From Filosporella fistucella (lineage: Eukaryota; Ascomycota; Leotiomycetes; Helotiales): a stretch of 64,000 nt of DNA. Under the pieces are notes generated by a model that ran no database searches, had not been told where the DNA came from, and saw only the letters and a list, made by a program, of their open reading frames with translations. Shown here piece after piece: positions 54,101 to 64,000 of the stretch (positions are counted from its first letter, which is position 1; each line of letters starts with the position of its first letter). The DNA lies in NCBI GenBank assembly GCA_030077755.1, contig JAQJZZ010000019.1, forward strand, positions 508,501-572,500, written 5' to 3'. The position numbers and the translations under genes were made by a program.

Positions 54101-55198
54101 ACATGTTTGAAAAGCCAGCTTTCGTTTTCTCCGTTAATTCAGAATTTTCATCGACCTGCTCAGAGGGTTTGGTACGCTTTTTGTTGCTGTCGGCAAAAGC
54201 AGCCAATGCTTCTACCAAAGTAGGTTTGTATCTGTTGCTAACACCAACTCGGAATGTAACCCCTGCAGATTTTGCTGGCAAGTCTTTAATCACATCAAGT
54301 GACTTGTATCCGTCCGTGTACCGAACGAGGAGGACGATATATTGGTGCGGTTCCAAGTCCCAAGCCTGAATTGCTTCTTCTGACAGTCCAAGTTTGGCGA
54401 CTCGTTTCGATAGACTGAGCATACTATCGATTGAATCTGATTTCATGCCACTCAACACCCCGCAGCGGAAGCCTGCAACCTTGGCCATTCGAATATCATG
54501 ACGGATGCGTTTATCAAGTTTCTTGGATGCCACAGGATCATGGTGGCGTGCGTTTGTGTTGCTTCGCGAAGCACCATGGAATCCGTCTTCGTCTGAGCTG
54601 AAACCACCAAACTCCTCCGTGACGTCAGACTCTGCATCTGACTGTTCCGGTTCGTCGTCTGGGTCTATCATCTCAACATCCGACCCATCGAGGCTCACAG
54701 GGTCTTCGCGGGAGCCTGTTGCAAGAGCTCGTTGCAGTTTTTGAGAAATCGTAATAATCAAGTCTGGCAATCGGACGCCAAACGAGATGCCTGCTACCTC
54801 TTCGATTGCAGCCGTTGCAGCTTCAGGTACATCTGTACCATTTGTGAATGCCATAAACATGCTCTCCGAGGGATAGGAGCCAACATCTGCAATTGTTAGA
54901 TAGTGCTAAGAATGAAGCCAGGTAAATTTTAGGGGATGGAAAGCATTAATAATGGAATTGACCATGGTCAATACTTCCTCTGGAACTAGACGCGACGTTC
55001 GCTATATGTGACATGGTCTTTGGAAATGGTGAACATACCAGGCTGTGCAATCAATGTGATTTCAATGGGGCTGCCATTGGTTGGCACGAATATGAGTACT
55101 ACCTCATTGTCATCATTGCCTCTCGCAACCTGACTGATTCCAGGTATCCTCTGTTGCGCAACGGCTTCCACATCAGCAATGAAAGTCTTTCGAGGCAT
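51108..55198 (-). CDS. PARP catalytic domain fused to a UBE2Q-type E2 domain
   Basis: Six minus-strand exons, 55198..55039, 54886..53616, 53548..53284, 53237..52477, 52426..52200 and 52146..51108, join in phase to 1240 residues. Residues 1-140 look like an RWD/UBC-like fold (ADVEAVAQQRIPGISQVARG; PDVGSYPSESMFMAF). A Cys cluster (C417, C420, C436, C441; FCLVCHNEI...YVCSSPLCLYQYMSLG) resembles PARP6/8-type proteins. The ADP-ribosyltransferase core has H771 (LWAWHGSGLSNWHSIIRAG) and Y802 (YGHGVYHAKD), but the usual Glu of NEYIVY is Pro (NPYLVV, P851), so poly-ADP-ribosylation is unlikely. The C-terminus is an E2 domain with catalytic C1151 in GGGAMCMELLTNTGWSS, like UBE2Q. Ascomycete PARPs with a C-terminal UBC domain are known; substrates are not. 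An extra small intron in the last exon cannot be excluded. Confidence 0.88.
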
Positions 55199-56086
55199 TA
55201 TGACGACACAGCCTTAGCGTCAAAGAGGTCTTTGGTGATCGAGGAGAGTAAATAGACCGCAGCAATATCAGGTGTTGTCGAGTGGTCGACTAGAGATGTC
55301 AAGTTTATTGTTCGAGTCGGTGGATCTGGTGACAGGAAAGAGTTGGAAGAAGTTGAAAGGTTTGATATTGATTTTTGAATGTGGCCAGTTTTGTACCACT
55401 CGAGAAAGAGTGAAAATGAGACCATGGATTGAATCAAATGGAACACACAAAGCAAGATAATTTGTCTGAGACAAGAGCGATGGTGTTCTTCATCGCTTTG
55501 TCTGATCAAGAACGAAGGAAACAAATATGCAGGTAGCGGAGATTGAACGTCAAGATCTTGATATTTGAAGTCAAAGAGGTTGGCGATGTAGGTAGGAGGC
55601 AGCCTTGTGCTCACACCTGGACTCGCTAGGCGGCAGAGGACTTTGAGGAGCCAATCACAGCACCGGCTTGGATTGGATTCGCCTCATTCCACGTCTTGTG
55701 GTGAAGTGAGCTGAGGTGCGCAGGCACGAGAATTAACTTTGGCAAGATTCGAATTATACTGAGACACCCAAGAGTTCAAGTTCCGCGAAACTTATAGACT
55801 TTTACAGATACACAAGTCTGTTCCATTCTGCAGGAGGTTGACATGTCGTTGGAACAAGACTGAATAGAGACAGGCAGTGGAAGCGCCAATGACAGGTCTA
55901 GCAATCCCTGTAATACCAACAATGAACAGCCCTGTCAGACACGGCACAAGCCCTGAAGGCTGATCTACAAATTGACTTCACCCCGCGACCACCCAATTCC
56001 AAAATAGGTACTCTAGCATCAAGGCCGATTTCCCGTCGACAAAGCTAAGACAGACCTCCTCCGACAAATATCCCTCCCCTCTTACA
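55199..56086. other. Divergent intergenic region
   Basis: Promoter space of the PARP-E2 and COG7-like genes. Nothing specific recognised. Confidence 0.4.
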
Positions 56087-57202
56087 ATGGCTTGGGATTC
56101 AAAGTCATCACGAAGACGCCAGAATAGCAATGCTACATCGAGGGCATTGCAATCGCAGGGCCGAATAGTACCTAACATTGTGATTGACCCCAAATCCCAA
56201 CATGTCGCGGATCCTGCCCTCCAGCCGTTTCTGAACCCTTCCTTTGACCCTGCCGAGTATCTCAATGCTTCCTTGCCAACCCTTCAGAGTCCGAACGCCT
56301 TGCAATCTGCAAAAGGAGCCGTGCCTCTTGCAGAATTGTCAACACAAACCCAGACCTTACTCTCCCATTTAAGCGCGCATACAACGAGGCTTACAACAAC
56401 GTTGACCCAATTGACTGACGAGATACTTCGAAGCGGGAGTCGATTGGCATATGAGGTTGAGGTACTACGAGGAGAGACACTAGGGCTATCAGAGGCTCTG
56501 ACCGAAGGGCTACACGAGGACGTGGTGAAATTTGTCCCAGGAGGACTGGACCAGGATCTGGCACGGAAACAAGCTCGATCAGTGGAAGCGAATGGCAATC
56601 GTAGGAGATCCTCTACAGTCACTGTGCCCAAGACACCCATACGGGAGGAAGTCCCAGCCATCGTAGACCCTCCATACATCCAGAAGTTGAGGACACTGAC
56701 ACTTGTTCGTTCACGGTTGGAAACCGTTATTCAAACATTTGGTGATGCTATGGCATGGACATTTCCACCTTCAGAAGTCTCAGTTACTTCCTCATTTCTA
56801 TCAGTATCTGCACCTGAGCCTGGATCAGCTCAACATAGTACGGAGGAGAAAGGCCAGCAGGTTTCAAAACAGCTGAGGGACGAGATTGCAGGTCTGTTGA
56901 TTGGTGGGGATCCTATAGATGGTATCGAGGCTGCCGCGAAACGGGTAGAAGAGCTCAAAGAGCTGGCTCTGGTATGGAAAGGAACAGCAGAAGAGAGAGC
57001 GAGGACGAAATTCGTGGAAAGTCTGGCAAAGATGGTGGAAGATAGACATCGAGATTTGTTACGAGAGGCAGAACAAGATTCTAGACTACGACAGAGGGTA
57101 GAGACTCTGCAAGAGGAGGTCCAGGTCAACACTGATGAGAGTAAGCCACAAAGTGGATTTGGTTTCATCAGTCAATTACAAAAGTTGCGAGGAGCATCAT
57201 AA
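56087..57202 (+). CDS. COG7: Probable COG complex subunit (COG7-like)
   Basis: Single exon, 371 residues. A basic, Ser-rich start (MAWDSKSSRRRQNSNATSRA) is followed by FLNPSFDPAEYLNASLPTLQ and a long helical region (TQTLLSHLSAHTTRLTTTLT, DEILRSGSRLAYEVEVLRGE). A low-complexity middle (about 160-190) leads to a second helical part (LRTLTLVRSRLETVIQTFGD and ELKELALVWKGTAEERART). The layout resembles the fungal Cog7 subunit of the conserved oligomeric Golgi tethering complex, which acts in retrograde transport within the Golgi. The placement is by general pattern; a different coiled-coil trafficking protein is possible. Confidence 0.55.
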   Translation: MAWDSKSSRRRQNSNATSRALQSQGRIVPNIVIDPKSQHVADPALQPFLNPSFDPAEYLNASLPTLQSPNALQSAKGAVPLAELSTQTQTLLSHLSAHTTRLTTTLTQLTDEILRSGSRLAYEVEVLRGETLGLSEALTEGLHEDVVKFVPGGLDQDLARKQARSVEANGNRRRSSTVTVPKTPIREEVPAIVDPPYIQKLRTLTLVRSRLETVIQTFGDAMAWTFPPSEVSVTSSFLSVSAPEPGSAQHSTEEKGQQVSKQLRDEIAGLLIGGDPIDGIEAAAKRVEELKELALVWKGTAEERARTKFVESLAKMVEDRHRDLLREAEQDSRLRQRVETLQEEVQVNTDESKPQSGFGFISQLQKLRGAS

Positions 57203-57704
57203 TGAATCTAGATCACTTCCCATCTTTGAGACGCCCAAGATCCCATCCAGGAGCTACTTTCCAGTGGAGGCATTTTTCTGCAGCAGTCGCCAGAAAATGT
57301 ATCTGGCTGATCTCTTGTGACCAGTGTTTACCTGTAATGGAGTAGCACCAGATCCTAGGCACGAAAATAATGTCCTCATTGGAGAAAAATTCGAAGTTGG
57401 ATGCTGACTTGGTGGGCCTATGATTGTGCCCTGAGAACATCATAACGGGAAGGTTCGTCATAGCCGCCAAAATTACCTTACGCATTCCACCCAGCAATCC
57501 CTTGCCTCTTTCGCCTCTTCTAGTAAACCAACCATCTGTTGCGATGCTCCTGGACCTCCAAATCTCCTTCAATTGTCCTTACATTTTCTCAATCTAGCCC
57601 AGAATAAGTTTACCACTTTAATACCTGTTTCCCTGCGCTCATCTAGTCGATGCATCCAGCTATATCATATCTATTCCTCGAAAAGTAGTCAGCGAAGAGA
57701 TAAA
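57203..57704. other. Intergenic
   Basis: Spacer between two same-strand genes. A minus frame of 119 codons (57213..57572) crosses it without family resemblance. Confidence 0.4.
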
Positions 57705-60349
57705 ATGCAGTATGGCATCTTGCAAGATGGGGCCATACCCAAACATGCGAAGCCATCCCCCGCGAGATCTGTCGCGGGCCACTTGGTCACGAAGTTTGGA
57801 AGGCCAAGCAGGTTTCGGACTCGAATGCTCTTTACACTCGTCGCGATGACGGTGACATTCTGTCTGTTCTTCGGGCGAACTCATGTGGTCAGTATTAAAG
57901 CACAATCAAAGACACTTGACTAAGCCATGTAAAGGTGGAAATCCAACGCACAGCAACTACTCTCAGTTCTTACATCCCTGACAGCATTGCAGAGTTAGCA
58001 GATGTCATTGCACAATACGGAGACTTAGAAGACATCAGATGGGACGATGACGTTGAAGGAAAATCTGGAAGCAAGATTTCAAAGAAGCCAAAATTTCACT
58101 TACTGGTACCGACGACCTCGAAACCAACAGCAAATCTCTGCAAAACCCTACTATCAGCTGCGATCCTCAACTATCCTCCACCTACGTTGATCAGTTATGG
58201 AGAGCCTGGAGGAAGTAAGCAGCCAGGAGGGGACGTGGTAGCCAACACTTATAAATTTCTCAAGGGAAAGGAGGCGCATGATGAGGATTTGATATTGATT
58301 GTGGAAGAAGGTTAGTTTTTTGTTTCAAATACATGCTCATGTGTTGACCAATCTACAGATACATGGTTTCAATTGCCCGCAGAGGTAACTATCAATCGCT
58401 TCTTCCATGGAATGCGAGACTCTAGCGCCAAGTTATTGGAACAGTATGGCCGAACAAAGTCTTTGAATGCTTCTGTACCGAAGTCTGATCTTCCACCAAA
58501 GTACACGCAGAAGGTACTATTCGGCTCAGCAAAGGAATGTTCGAACTACCCCAGCGATGCGGCATGTTCCTCAGTACCCCATTCGCCTTTGCCGAAGGAT
58601 ATCTACGGATCGGAAACAGATAGGCATGCCGAGGGAAAGTACAACCGACCAAGATATATGAGTTCATCGATGGTCATGGGGACAATCAAGGATCTTCGGC
58701 CCATTTACAAACGGGCAACTGAAATGCTAGAGTCAATTGACACAAGAGAACTTGGAAGCCAATACATATTCTCACAGATATTCGGTGAGCAAGAGCACTC
58801 ACGCACATTGTCTCAAGCTACCACCGAGAAACCGTCTCGAAGGTGGCAGAGCTGGCTAACTTTCACACTTCTAAGATCAGAAGAGTATCCTACACGGGGG
58901 CCTAATGTCACTCTGCAAGCCAATCAAAGTTACGAATACGGTATAGGACTGGACTACATTAGTTCTGTGTTCCAGGTCATAAATAACAGTGCAGAAGATA
59001 TTCGATTTGTCAGATTTGACCACCCTTCTGTTATCGCATCTCCTTCGAAATTATCGGCTTCGTCATTCAAAAATCCCATTCATTTACCGCCCGATCTTGG
59101 TATCACTCACCCCCCCTTTGGTCAGCATAAGATATCATCCCCAAAACCCGATCCTCCAATAACGGAGCTGGACAATATGACTGTATCAACTAATGCTTCT
59201 TGGGCGGAAATTGAGCTTGCTACCAACGTCATTGTTCCGGGGTCCTCTGTCCCCGCGGCTTTAAACTTTCATGGAAATGAGGAATTATTGGAAAAGCTTT
59301 GGGAAAAGATGTGGTATTGGTCAAACGCTAGAGCTTTGTTGCGACAGTATATACGTTCTCCAGATGGACCAATAGCGGCAGAGGCAGCAGCAGAAGGAGG
59401 TGACAGGTGGTGGGATCTTCGAGGAGGAAAAGGTGGCGTATGGACGGATCGGGGAGAATGGCTAGAGTGGAATGAAGTGTGTGGGGAATTCGATGATGTA
59501 GTTTTTGGTGACGGCAAAGGCGAATTTGGAACGGAGAGGGAGGAGGTTGGAGGACAGAGGCCAGTCTACAAATTCGGACAGCTGATCGCTGGGAAACTGA
59601 GTAAGAAGCCCAAACCAGAGCCTGCGGCTGAAGAGATTCTGGCCCCAGAATCACCAGATGCTCCTGTAGGTTCAGAGTTCCAGGCCCAGGACGAAAGCAA
59701 TACCAGGAGCACAGATTCAAGTAAGGAGAAGTCTGACATTGCCAAAAAGGAGAAAGAACGGAATGAAGACGGTGCATCTTCCAGCGAAGAAGCCAAAAAT
59801 GATAAGGTAGATACAGCCAAACCTGATGGAGAGGGAAACAGCGGAGACCTATCAACGGATGACGAGGTAGCAAAGAAAGACGACGAAAGAAAGAAAGATG
59901 AGGATAGAAGGAAGAACGAGCAAAGGAAGAAAGACGGCGAAGAGGAGATGTTGCTTGATTCTCCTGAGACTCACATCCAAGAATCTAGTTCCAGTCACGA
60001 AGAAAAGGTCGACAATGTAGATACGAAGAATGAGCCAACAGGAGAAAAATCGAAAGAGGATGAGAAGACCGATGCCACTTCTGTACCTAGCAAGACACTG
60101 AAGCAGGAAGGCGAGCAGAAGGAATTTGTCCAGAACTCTCTCACAGAACAGCAGAGTGTAAAAGAGGCAGATGATGGAAAGTCAGAATCTTACACTTCCA
60201 AGGAGTCGGAACAGAATAGCGTTGCTATAACGCAAGACAATAATGCAGTGGAAAAGGAAGATTCTAAGCCGGGAAACGATGAGCACGAGAGGGAAAAAAC
60301 TGGTACCAGTGATGAGATTACGGAGGAGCCAAATACAATGACAGCCTAG
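57705..60349 (+). CDS. Type II membrane protein with acidic/basic tail, unknown
   Basis: Exons 57705..57887, 57935..58310 and 58359..60349 encode 849 residues. A basic N-terminus (FGRPSRFRTRM) precedes one membrane segment (LFTLVAMTVTFCLFFG, about 42-57), so the rest probably faces the Golgi or ER lumen. The lumenal domain has FHLLVPTTSKPTANLCKTLL, SAAILNYPPPTLISYGE and an EEDTWFQLPAEVTINRFF block, recalling a fungal glycosyltransferase-like family of unproven activity. It holds several N-glycosylation sequons (NVT, NQS, NNS, NMT, NAS). Residues 590-849 are a highly charged low-complexity tail. After the TAG at 60347 the same frame stays open for 43 codons with the same composition (see findings). 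Confidence 0.75.
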
Positions 60350-61461
60350 AAGGACGCGGAACCGAAAGAGACTCCTAATGGGAAGAGAGAGACCGAGAAA
60401 GATGGCAAGGACTCGGACCAGGTTGGTGAAGCTGAAAGCGGGAAGAGGAATAGGTGTAAGTTCCAGCAGTATACTGACATATAATTTGCATACAAGTTAC
60501 GCGTTTCATATCAACGAATGGTTCCGCAATGTATTGGGACAGAATCCGTCAGCCTTACCAATAGCCCAATACCCTACCATTCACCTCACAAGTGTGGAGT
60601 ATCAAAGAAAAATAATCTGAAAATATTCTTCGCCCTCTCCCCTCAGCTCGAGATTCCTACGTAACACCAAAATGCCTGCATGAAAGCCTTATGTTCGGAG
60701 TGGACTCGCTTCGTGGCTGCAGAAAGCCAGAAAGGGCGAGATGTTGGTGTGGCTCAAAGGGCGAGCCGTCACGAGGCTTTAGGGTGAGCAGCGACGATTG
60801 GTATTTACCTATGGGATCTTCCTCACAGTTTATCACTGAGCATTTTCTTGAAGCTCTTCTTCTTCAACAACGCGATAGGATTTCAATCTCCTTAAGGTTG
60901 AATTGATTCGAGTAACCACGCGACCCTCCTTGGATGCATGCAGTTCGCAGTGCGAACTTCGCACTCGTCTTAATACAATCTTGATTCCTGGAAGAATTGC
61001 TCGATCTAGCATTAAAGAGTGAATACTTGTTCAATCCTTACAAGCACACAACATGTTAGGTCATTGTATTTGCAATGGAGAAGTAGGCGGGTACGTGTTT
61101 CCTATGTCGATACTTTGTAGTGTTATTCCTCCCTATATTTGAGAGTATCACTGACTTTCAATCCAAAAATTGATCACAGCTTATGGTATAAGACATCATA
61201 GTACAAGACAAGCATGCTGCCGTCAGGTTTGTTCCTGCCATTCCACAGATCTATCTTAGGGTTCTCAAGGAGGGATCCAAATAGCGCTGGATCATGCCTC
61301 AGAGCTACTGGAATGCTCAGGTGGTGAAACCATTCACCCAAATCTTCCTGTCTTACCTAACCTTCTAGACAATCACCAGACCTCCATTACACTCGATAGT
61401 AAGCTCCATACCTTGCTTTAGAATAGACGCTCACCTGCTGCAGGGCCTGGCTGGCCCATAC
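60350..61461. other. Intergenic, may hide 5' exons of the zinc-finger gene
   Basis: Contains the possible 43-codon extension of the preceding gene (60350-60481). An ATG near 61053 (MLGHCICNGEVGG), followed by a GTACGT donor, could be a first exon of the next gene, but I cannot join it with confidence. Confidence 0.35.
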
Positions 61462-62825
61462 TTGTACTTGTCCTTCTGCTGTCTTATACCCGCTTGTCTT
61501 CGCATCAATGACGTAACCTTCAGACCTTCATACGCATATGGAATTTCCGAGACCGGAAAATGTTTTGTGGCTGTCCGAGATGGAGCGGAGAATATTGGTG
61601 AAGTTTGGAGTGGAGATAGCGGAGAGACTACTTTGTCAGAGAGCTATCTCGACGGAGAGGTTCAGTTAGAGAGTTGGAACGGGTTCGACGAACATAATTT
61701 GGTGACTGAAGGCTTTACAATGGTTGATGGCAGTACAAGACTTCTTGTGCAGGATATCACAGCCTCGGATGTTGGTAGACGGAATTATTTGTTTGATTGG
61801 ATGGGCATGATGAGTGATGAGACGTCTCAAGAGACAAGCTCGCACGACGAGACGAGCATTCCAACTTTAATCTTGGATGATGGAGAGTTTTGTCAATTGT
61901 CCTCAGTGGACTTTGTTGATCAAAACGCCTCTAACTTTGACTATCTCTATGGGTTTGAGCAGATGGCTGAACTACATGGCAACATGCACAGCGATCTTTT
62001 TGCTCAAGCAGGCAGCACAATCGATGTTGCTCTTGATACAACGCAAAGTGGATTAAACTTTGATGAAGCCACTTTTGACACAGCTGTTCTTAATGATGAG
62101 ATCAGAATCAACAGTGACAGACAGATCAGTTCAATTGATAATTCAGCTGGACCCCAGATTGTCACCTATGGAAGTGGTTTTCAAGACCCAGGAACAGAAG
62201 AATTACTCTCGAGACTTTGTTGGTGAGTTTGACCATGAATTTTCATCTTATTGAAGAGCTAAAATATTAGGCCAACCGACTCAGGCAACATAAGCGGGGA
62301 CATGGTAATGATAAATGCCGAAAATATGGTGTTTCCTCCCGACAGAGCAATGTTGGATAGTATATGGGAGTTACCCAATGATGCTATAGCAAATGCTTCA
62401 TCAGACTGCACTACCAAAAGCGCTACATCTACAGAGAATAGGTAAGATCTTGTGAAGTGATGGATATTGTATCTGGTAACTGACAACACACTCAGCCCTC
62501 AATATGATTTTACAGAGCCAACACCTCAAACTTCTTCAACCACCAGGTAGCTTCCCCATTTCCTTTCTTCTTCTTCTTCTTCTTCTTCCCCTTCCAGAGC
62601 GACTCTAACACCCCACCCAGCGCCAACACACCCCGATTCCACTGCTCCCATCCATCTTGCACCCGCTCCTACAAACGCCTTCACGAACTCACGCGCCATA
62701 TGAAAGTCCACCAGCAAGGAAAAGTATATGCTTGTACTTTTTCGCTATGCAACAGAGCGGGAAAGAACGGGTTTGTGAGGAGTGATCATTTGACGCAGCA
62801 CTTGAGGCAGGTTCATGGGCTATAA
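61462..62825 (+). CDS. C2H2 zinc-finger protein, 5' end unresolved
   Basis: Probable transcription factor. Supported exons are about 61462..62222, 62271..62441, 62496..62546 and 62600..62825; joins give SRLC-W-PTDSGNI, STEN-S-PQYDF and TSSTT-S-DSNTPPS. The first exon has no ATG until 61720 although its coding character starts earlier (GISETGKCFVAVRDGAE), so upstream exons are likely. The N-terminal part is acidic and Ser/Thr-rich, like an activation domain. Two fingers end the protein: FHCSHPSCTRSYKRLHELTR with its HMKVH end, and YACTFSLCNRAGKNGFVRSD with HLTQHLRQVH. The third intron contains the (TTC)n tract. Target genes unknown. Confidence 0.72.
62565..62588 (+). repeat. (TTC)n tract in an intron
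   Basis: About eight TTC units directly upstream of the acceptor at 62598-62599 of the zinc-finger gene; they form most of the polypyrimidine tract. Confidence 0.8.
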
Positions 62826-63705
62826 GTGTTTCATAGTTTTTCATCTATGGCGAGGCTGTGGACTAGCTAGTCTCACTCGCTAGACTACTGTAGTCGACCT
62901 CGCCGTCGCAACCTCGTCGTCACCCCGACAATTCTTTTCCGGAATAGACTATTCTTTTACAGATTTCCCAGCAAACACAACATTTATCGATACCGTTTCG
63001 GTTGGCACTCAATAAAAAACACACACAGTACAACATGTTTCAATTTGGGGTTTATGGAGCAAGTTTTGAATATCGAAATAGACCAATTAGAACGAGGCAC
63101 CAGTGGAATTAGAGACTTTTGCGACCTGCAACAAAATTTTGGAAAGACCCTAGAAGACCCCTCTTTTGAGCTTAAATTTAAGTTTAAGTTTAAGCTTAAA
63201 GATAGGGTATGACTCAACAGACCAGAAAAAACCCGAGACGTGGATGGTTGGGGTGGGTGTGAGCAAGAGAGGCACGTGGGAGGGGGAGACCAGGAAATGG
63301 AGTTATATTCTGTTTTGTCTCCTACGATATATTCTTCCTCGTGTGATCTCTCAATCAATTTCATCAAGCAATACCACAAGTTTGACATGGGCAAATTTTC
63401 ATAGTGCCCAGTACGGTGATCTTTTCGAGCGGTGGAGGGGTTTGCTATATGATTGCAGTTCAACACTAATGGTATTCATATGTTTCGAATCATTCGGGAT
63501 CTCTATTTCCTCACTTAAAGTGATTACTGTAAACACGTCTCACCAAGTTGTTCGAGTTATGTTCATGCCTGAAAATCGAAGCATAAGAAAATAAACTCCA
63601 TCCATTTATGCTAAATCTACCTCCGGTGTATCACCCTGTATCCCACATGTATACCTTTCTCTCTTTCGTTCCCTGCAATATCCCCTGCTATCATCCTCCA
63701 TTACC
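62826..63705. other. Convergent intergenic region
   Basis: Between the zinc-finger gene and VPS13. It includes a (TTTAAG)n-like palindromic stretch. Frames on both strands here show no family. Confidence 0.45.
63170..63200. repeat. TTTAAG repeats with self-complementary ends
   Basis: Four near-tandem TTTAAG units flanked by AAGCTTAAA-type and CTTAAATTTAAG palindromes. Confidence 0.6.
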
Positions 63706-64000
63706 TTACTCTGTAGCCTTATATTTCTTATTGAACTCTCCCACGGCAACTCCAATCTTCTTATACAGGAAATTCCTGCTACTCTCCTCCGCAACTGGAA
63801 TGAACGGTCCATTCGTGCCACCCCTCAGTGTCAAACTCAAGCCCGTGCGCTCTTTAGAAATAGTCTGGATTTCTTTCAAGGGAACATCCCATTCACTGGT
63901 TAACTTCTTGCTCTTGATAAGCATGATGCGACTGTATGTGAGCATGACGACGACGTCTTCTCGGGGGAGTTCCAGGTGAGCAATATACTGCTCATTGAAA
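63706..64000 (-). CDS. VPS13: Vps13 C-terminus, 5' partial
   Basis: Minus strand, running off the right edge; the last 97 or so codons are visible. The frame reads FNEQYIAHLELPREDVVVML, TYSRIMLIKSKKLTSEWDVP, LKEIQTISKERTGLSLTLRG, and GTNGPFIPVAEESSRNFLYK, ending YKATE before the stop at 63706. This is the C-terminal PH-like domain of Vps13, a very large bridge-like lipid transfer protein at membrane contact sites. Only the last exon is inside the window, so nothing can be said on the rest. Confidence 0.88.
   Translation of the reverse strand, partial: FNEQYIAHLELPREDVVVMLTYSRIMLIKSKKLTSEWDVPLKEIQTISKERTGLSLTLRGGTNGPFIPVAEESSRNFLYKKIGVAVGEFNKKYKATE

Overview
The window reads as nuclear DNA of a filamentous ascomycete (Pezizomycotina, probably Leotiomycetes; the class is inferred from overall protein resemblance and was not computed). 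Genes are spaced by a few hundred bases, introns are about 40 to 90 nt with GT...AG ends and CTAAC-like branch sites, starts are ATG, and the proteins are eukaryotic housekeeping families. Two genes run off the edges: SEC18 on the left and VPS13 on the right.

Layout. 0-5 kb: the 3' two thirds of SEC18, then about 3.4 kb of decayed coding sequence on both strands. 5-13.6 kb: an unknown proline-rich protein, SPB4 and DGK1 (divergent), then a long empty stretch leading to KXD1 with a clear TATA box. 13.6-15.5 kb: microsatellites only. 15.5-23.7 kb: two tight divergent pairs, RPS0/mitochondrial uS15 and VMA6/NOP58, then an unknown conserved gene. 24.7-30.6 kb: a HUB1-type ubiquitin-like protein with an unusual N-terminal tail, GPI15, DEG1/PUS3, an atypical Rho-like GTPase and a small secreted protein. 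32-36 kb: a PRPP synthetase, RPC17, and a tRNA-like Pol III gene carrying a strongly structured insert. 37-47 kb: an AsaB/CmcJ-type dioxygenase, a 1378-residue AT-hook protein with a four-fold repeat, then the divergent pair RPN6/SOF1. 48-57 kb: an SDS3-like deacetylase subunit, a six-exon gene fusing an RWD-like region, a PARP catalytic domain and a UBE2Q-type E2 domain, and a COG7-like gene. 57-64 kb: a type II membrane protein with a charged tail, a C2H2 zinc-finger gene and the end of VPS13.

Most genes serve basic cell work: vesicle fusion, Golgi tethering and lipid transfer (SEC18, COG7, VPS13), ribosome production (SPB4, NOP58, SOF1, RPS0, uS15m), tRNA modification and transcription (DEG1, RPC17), and protein turnover (RPN6, HUB1, the PARP-E2 fusion). 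No operons, CRISPR arrays, insertion sequences or intact transposons were seen. The items most worth a second look are the PARP-E2 fusion with a changed catalytic triad, the tRNA-like gene, the Rho-like protein lacking the usual DxxGQ motif, and the repeats of the AT-hook protein.
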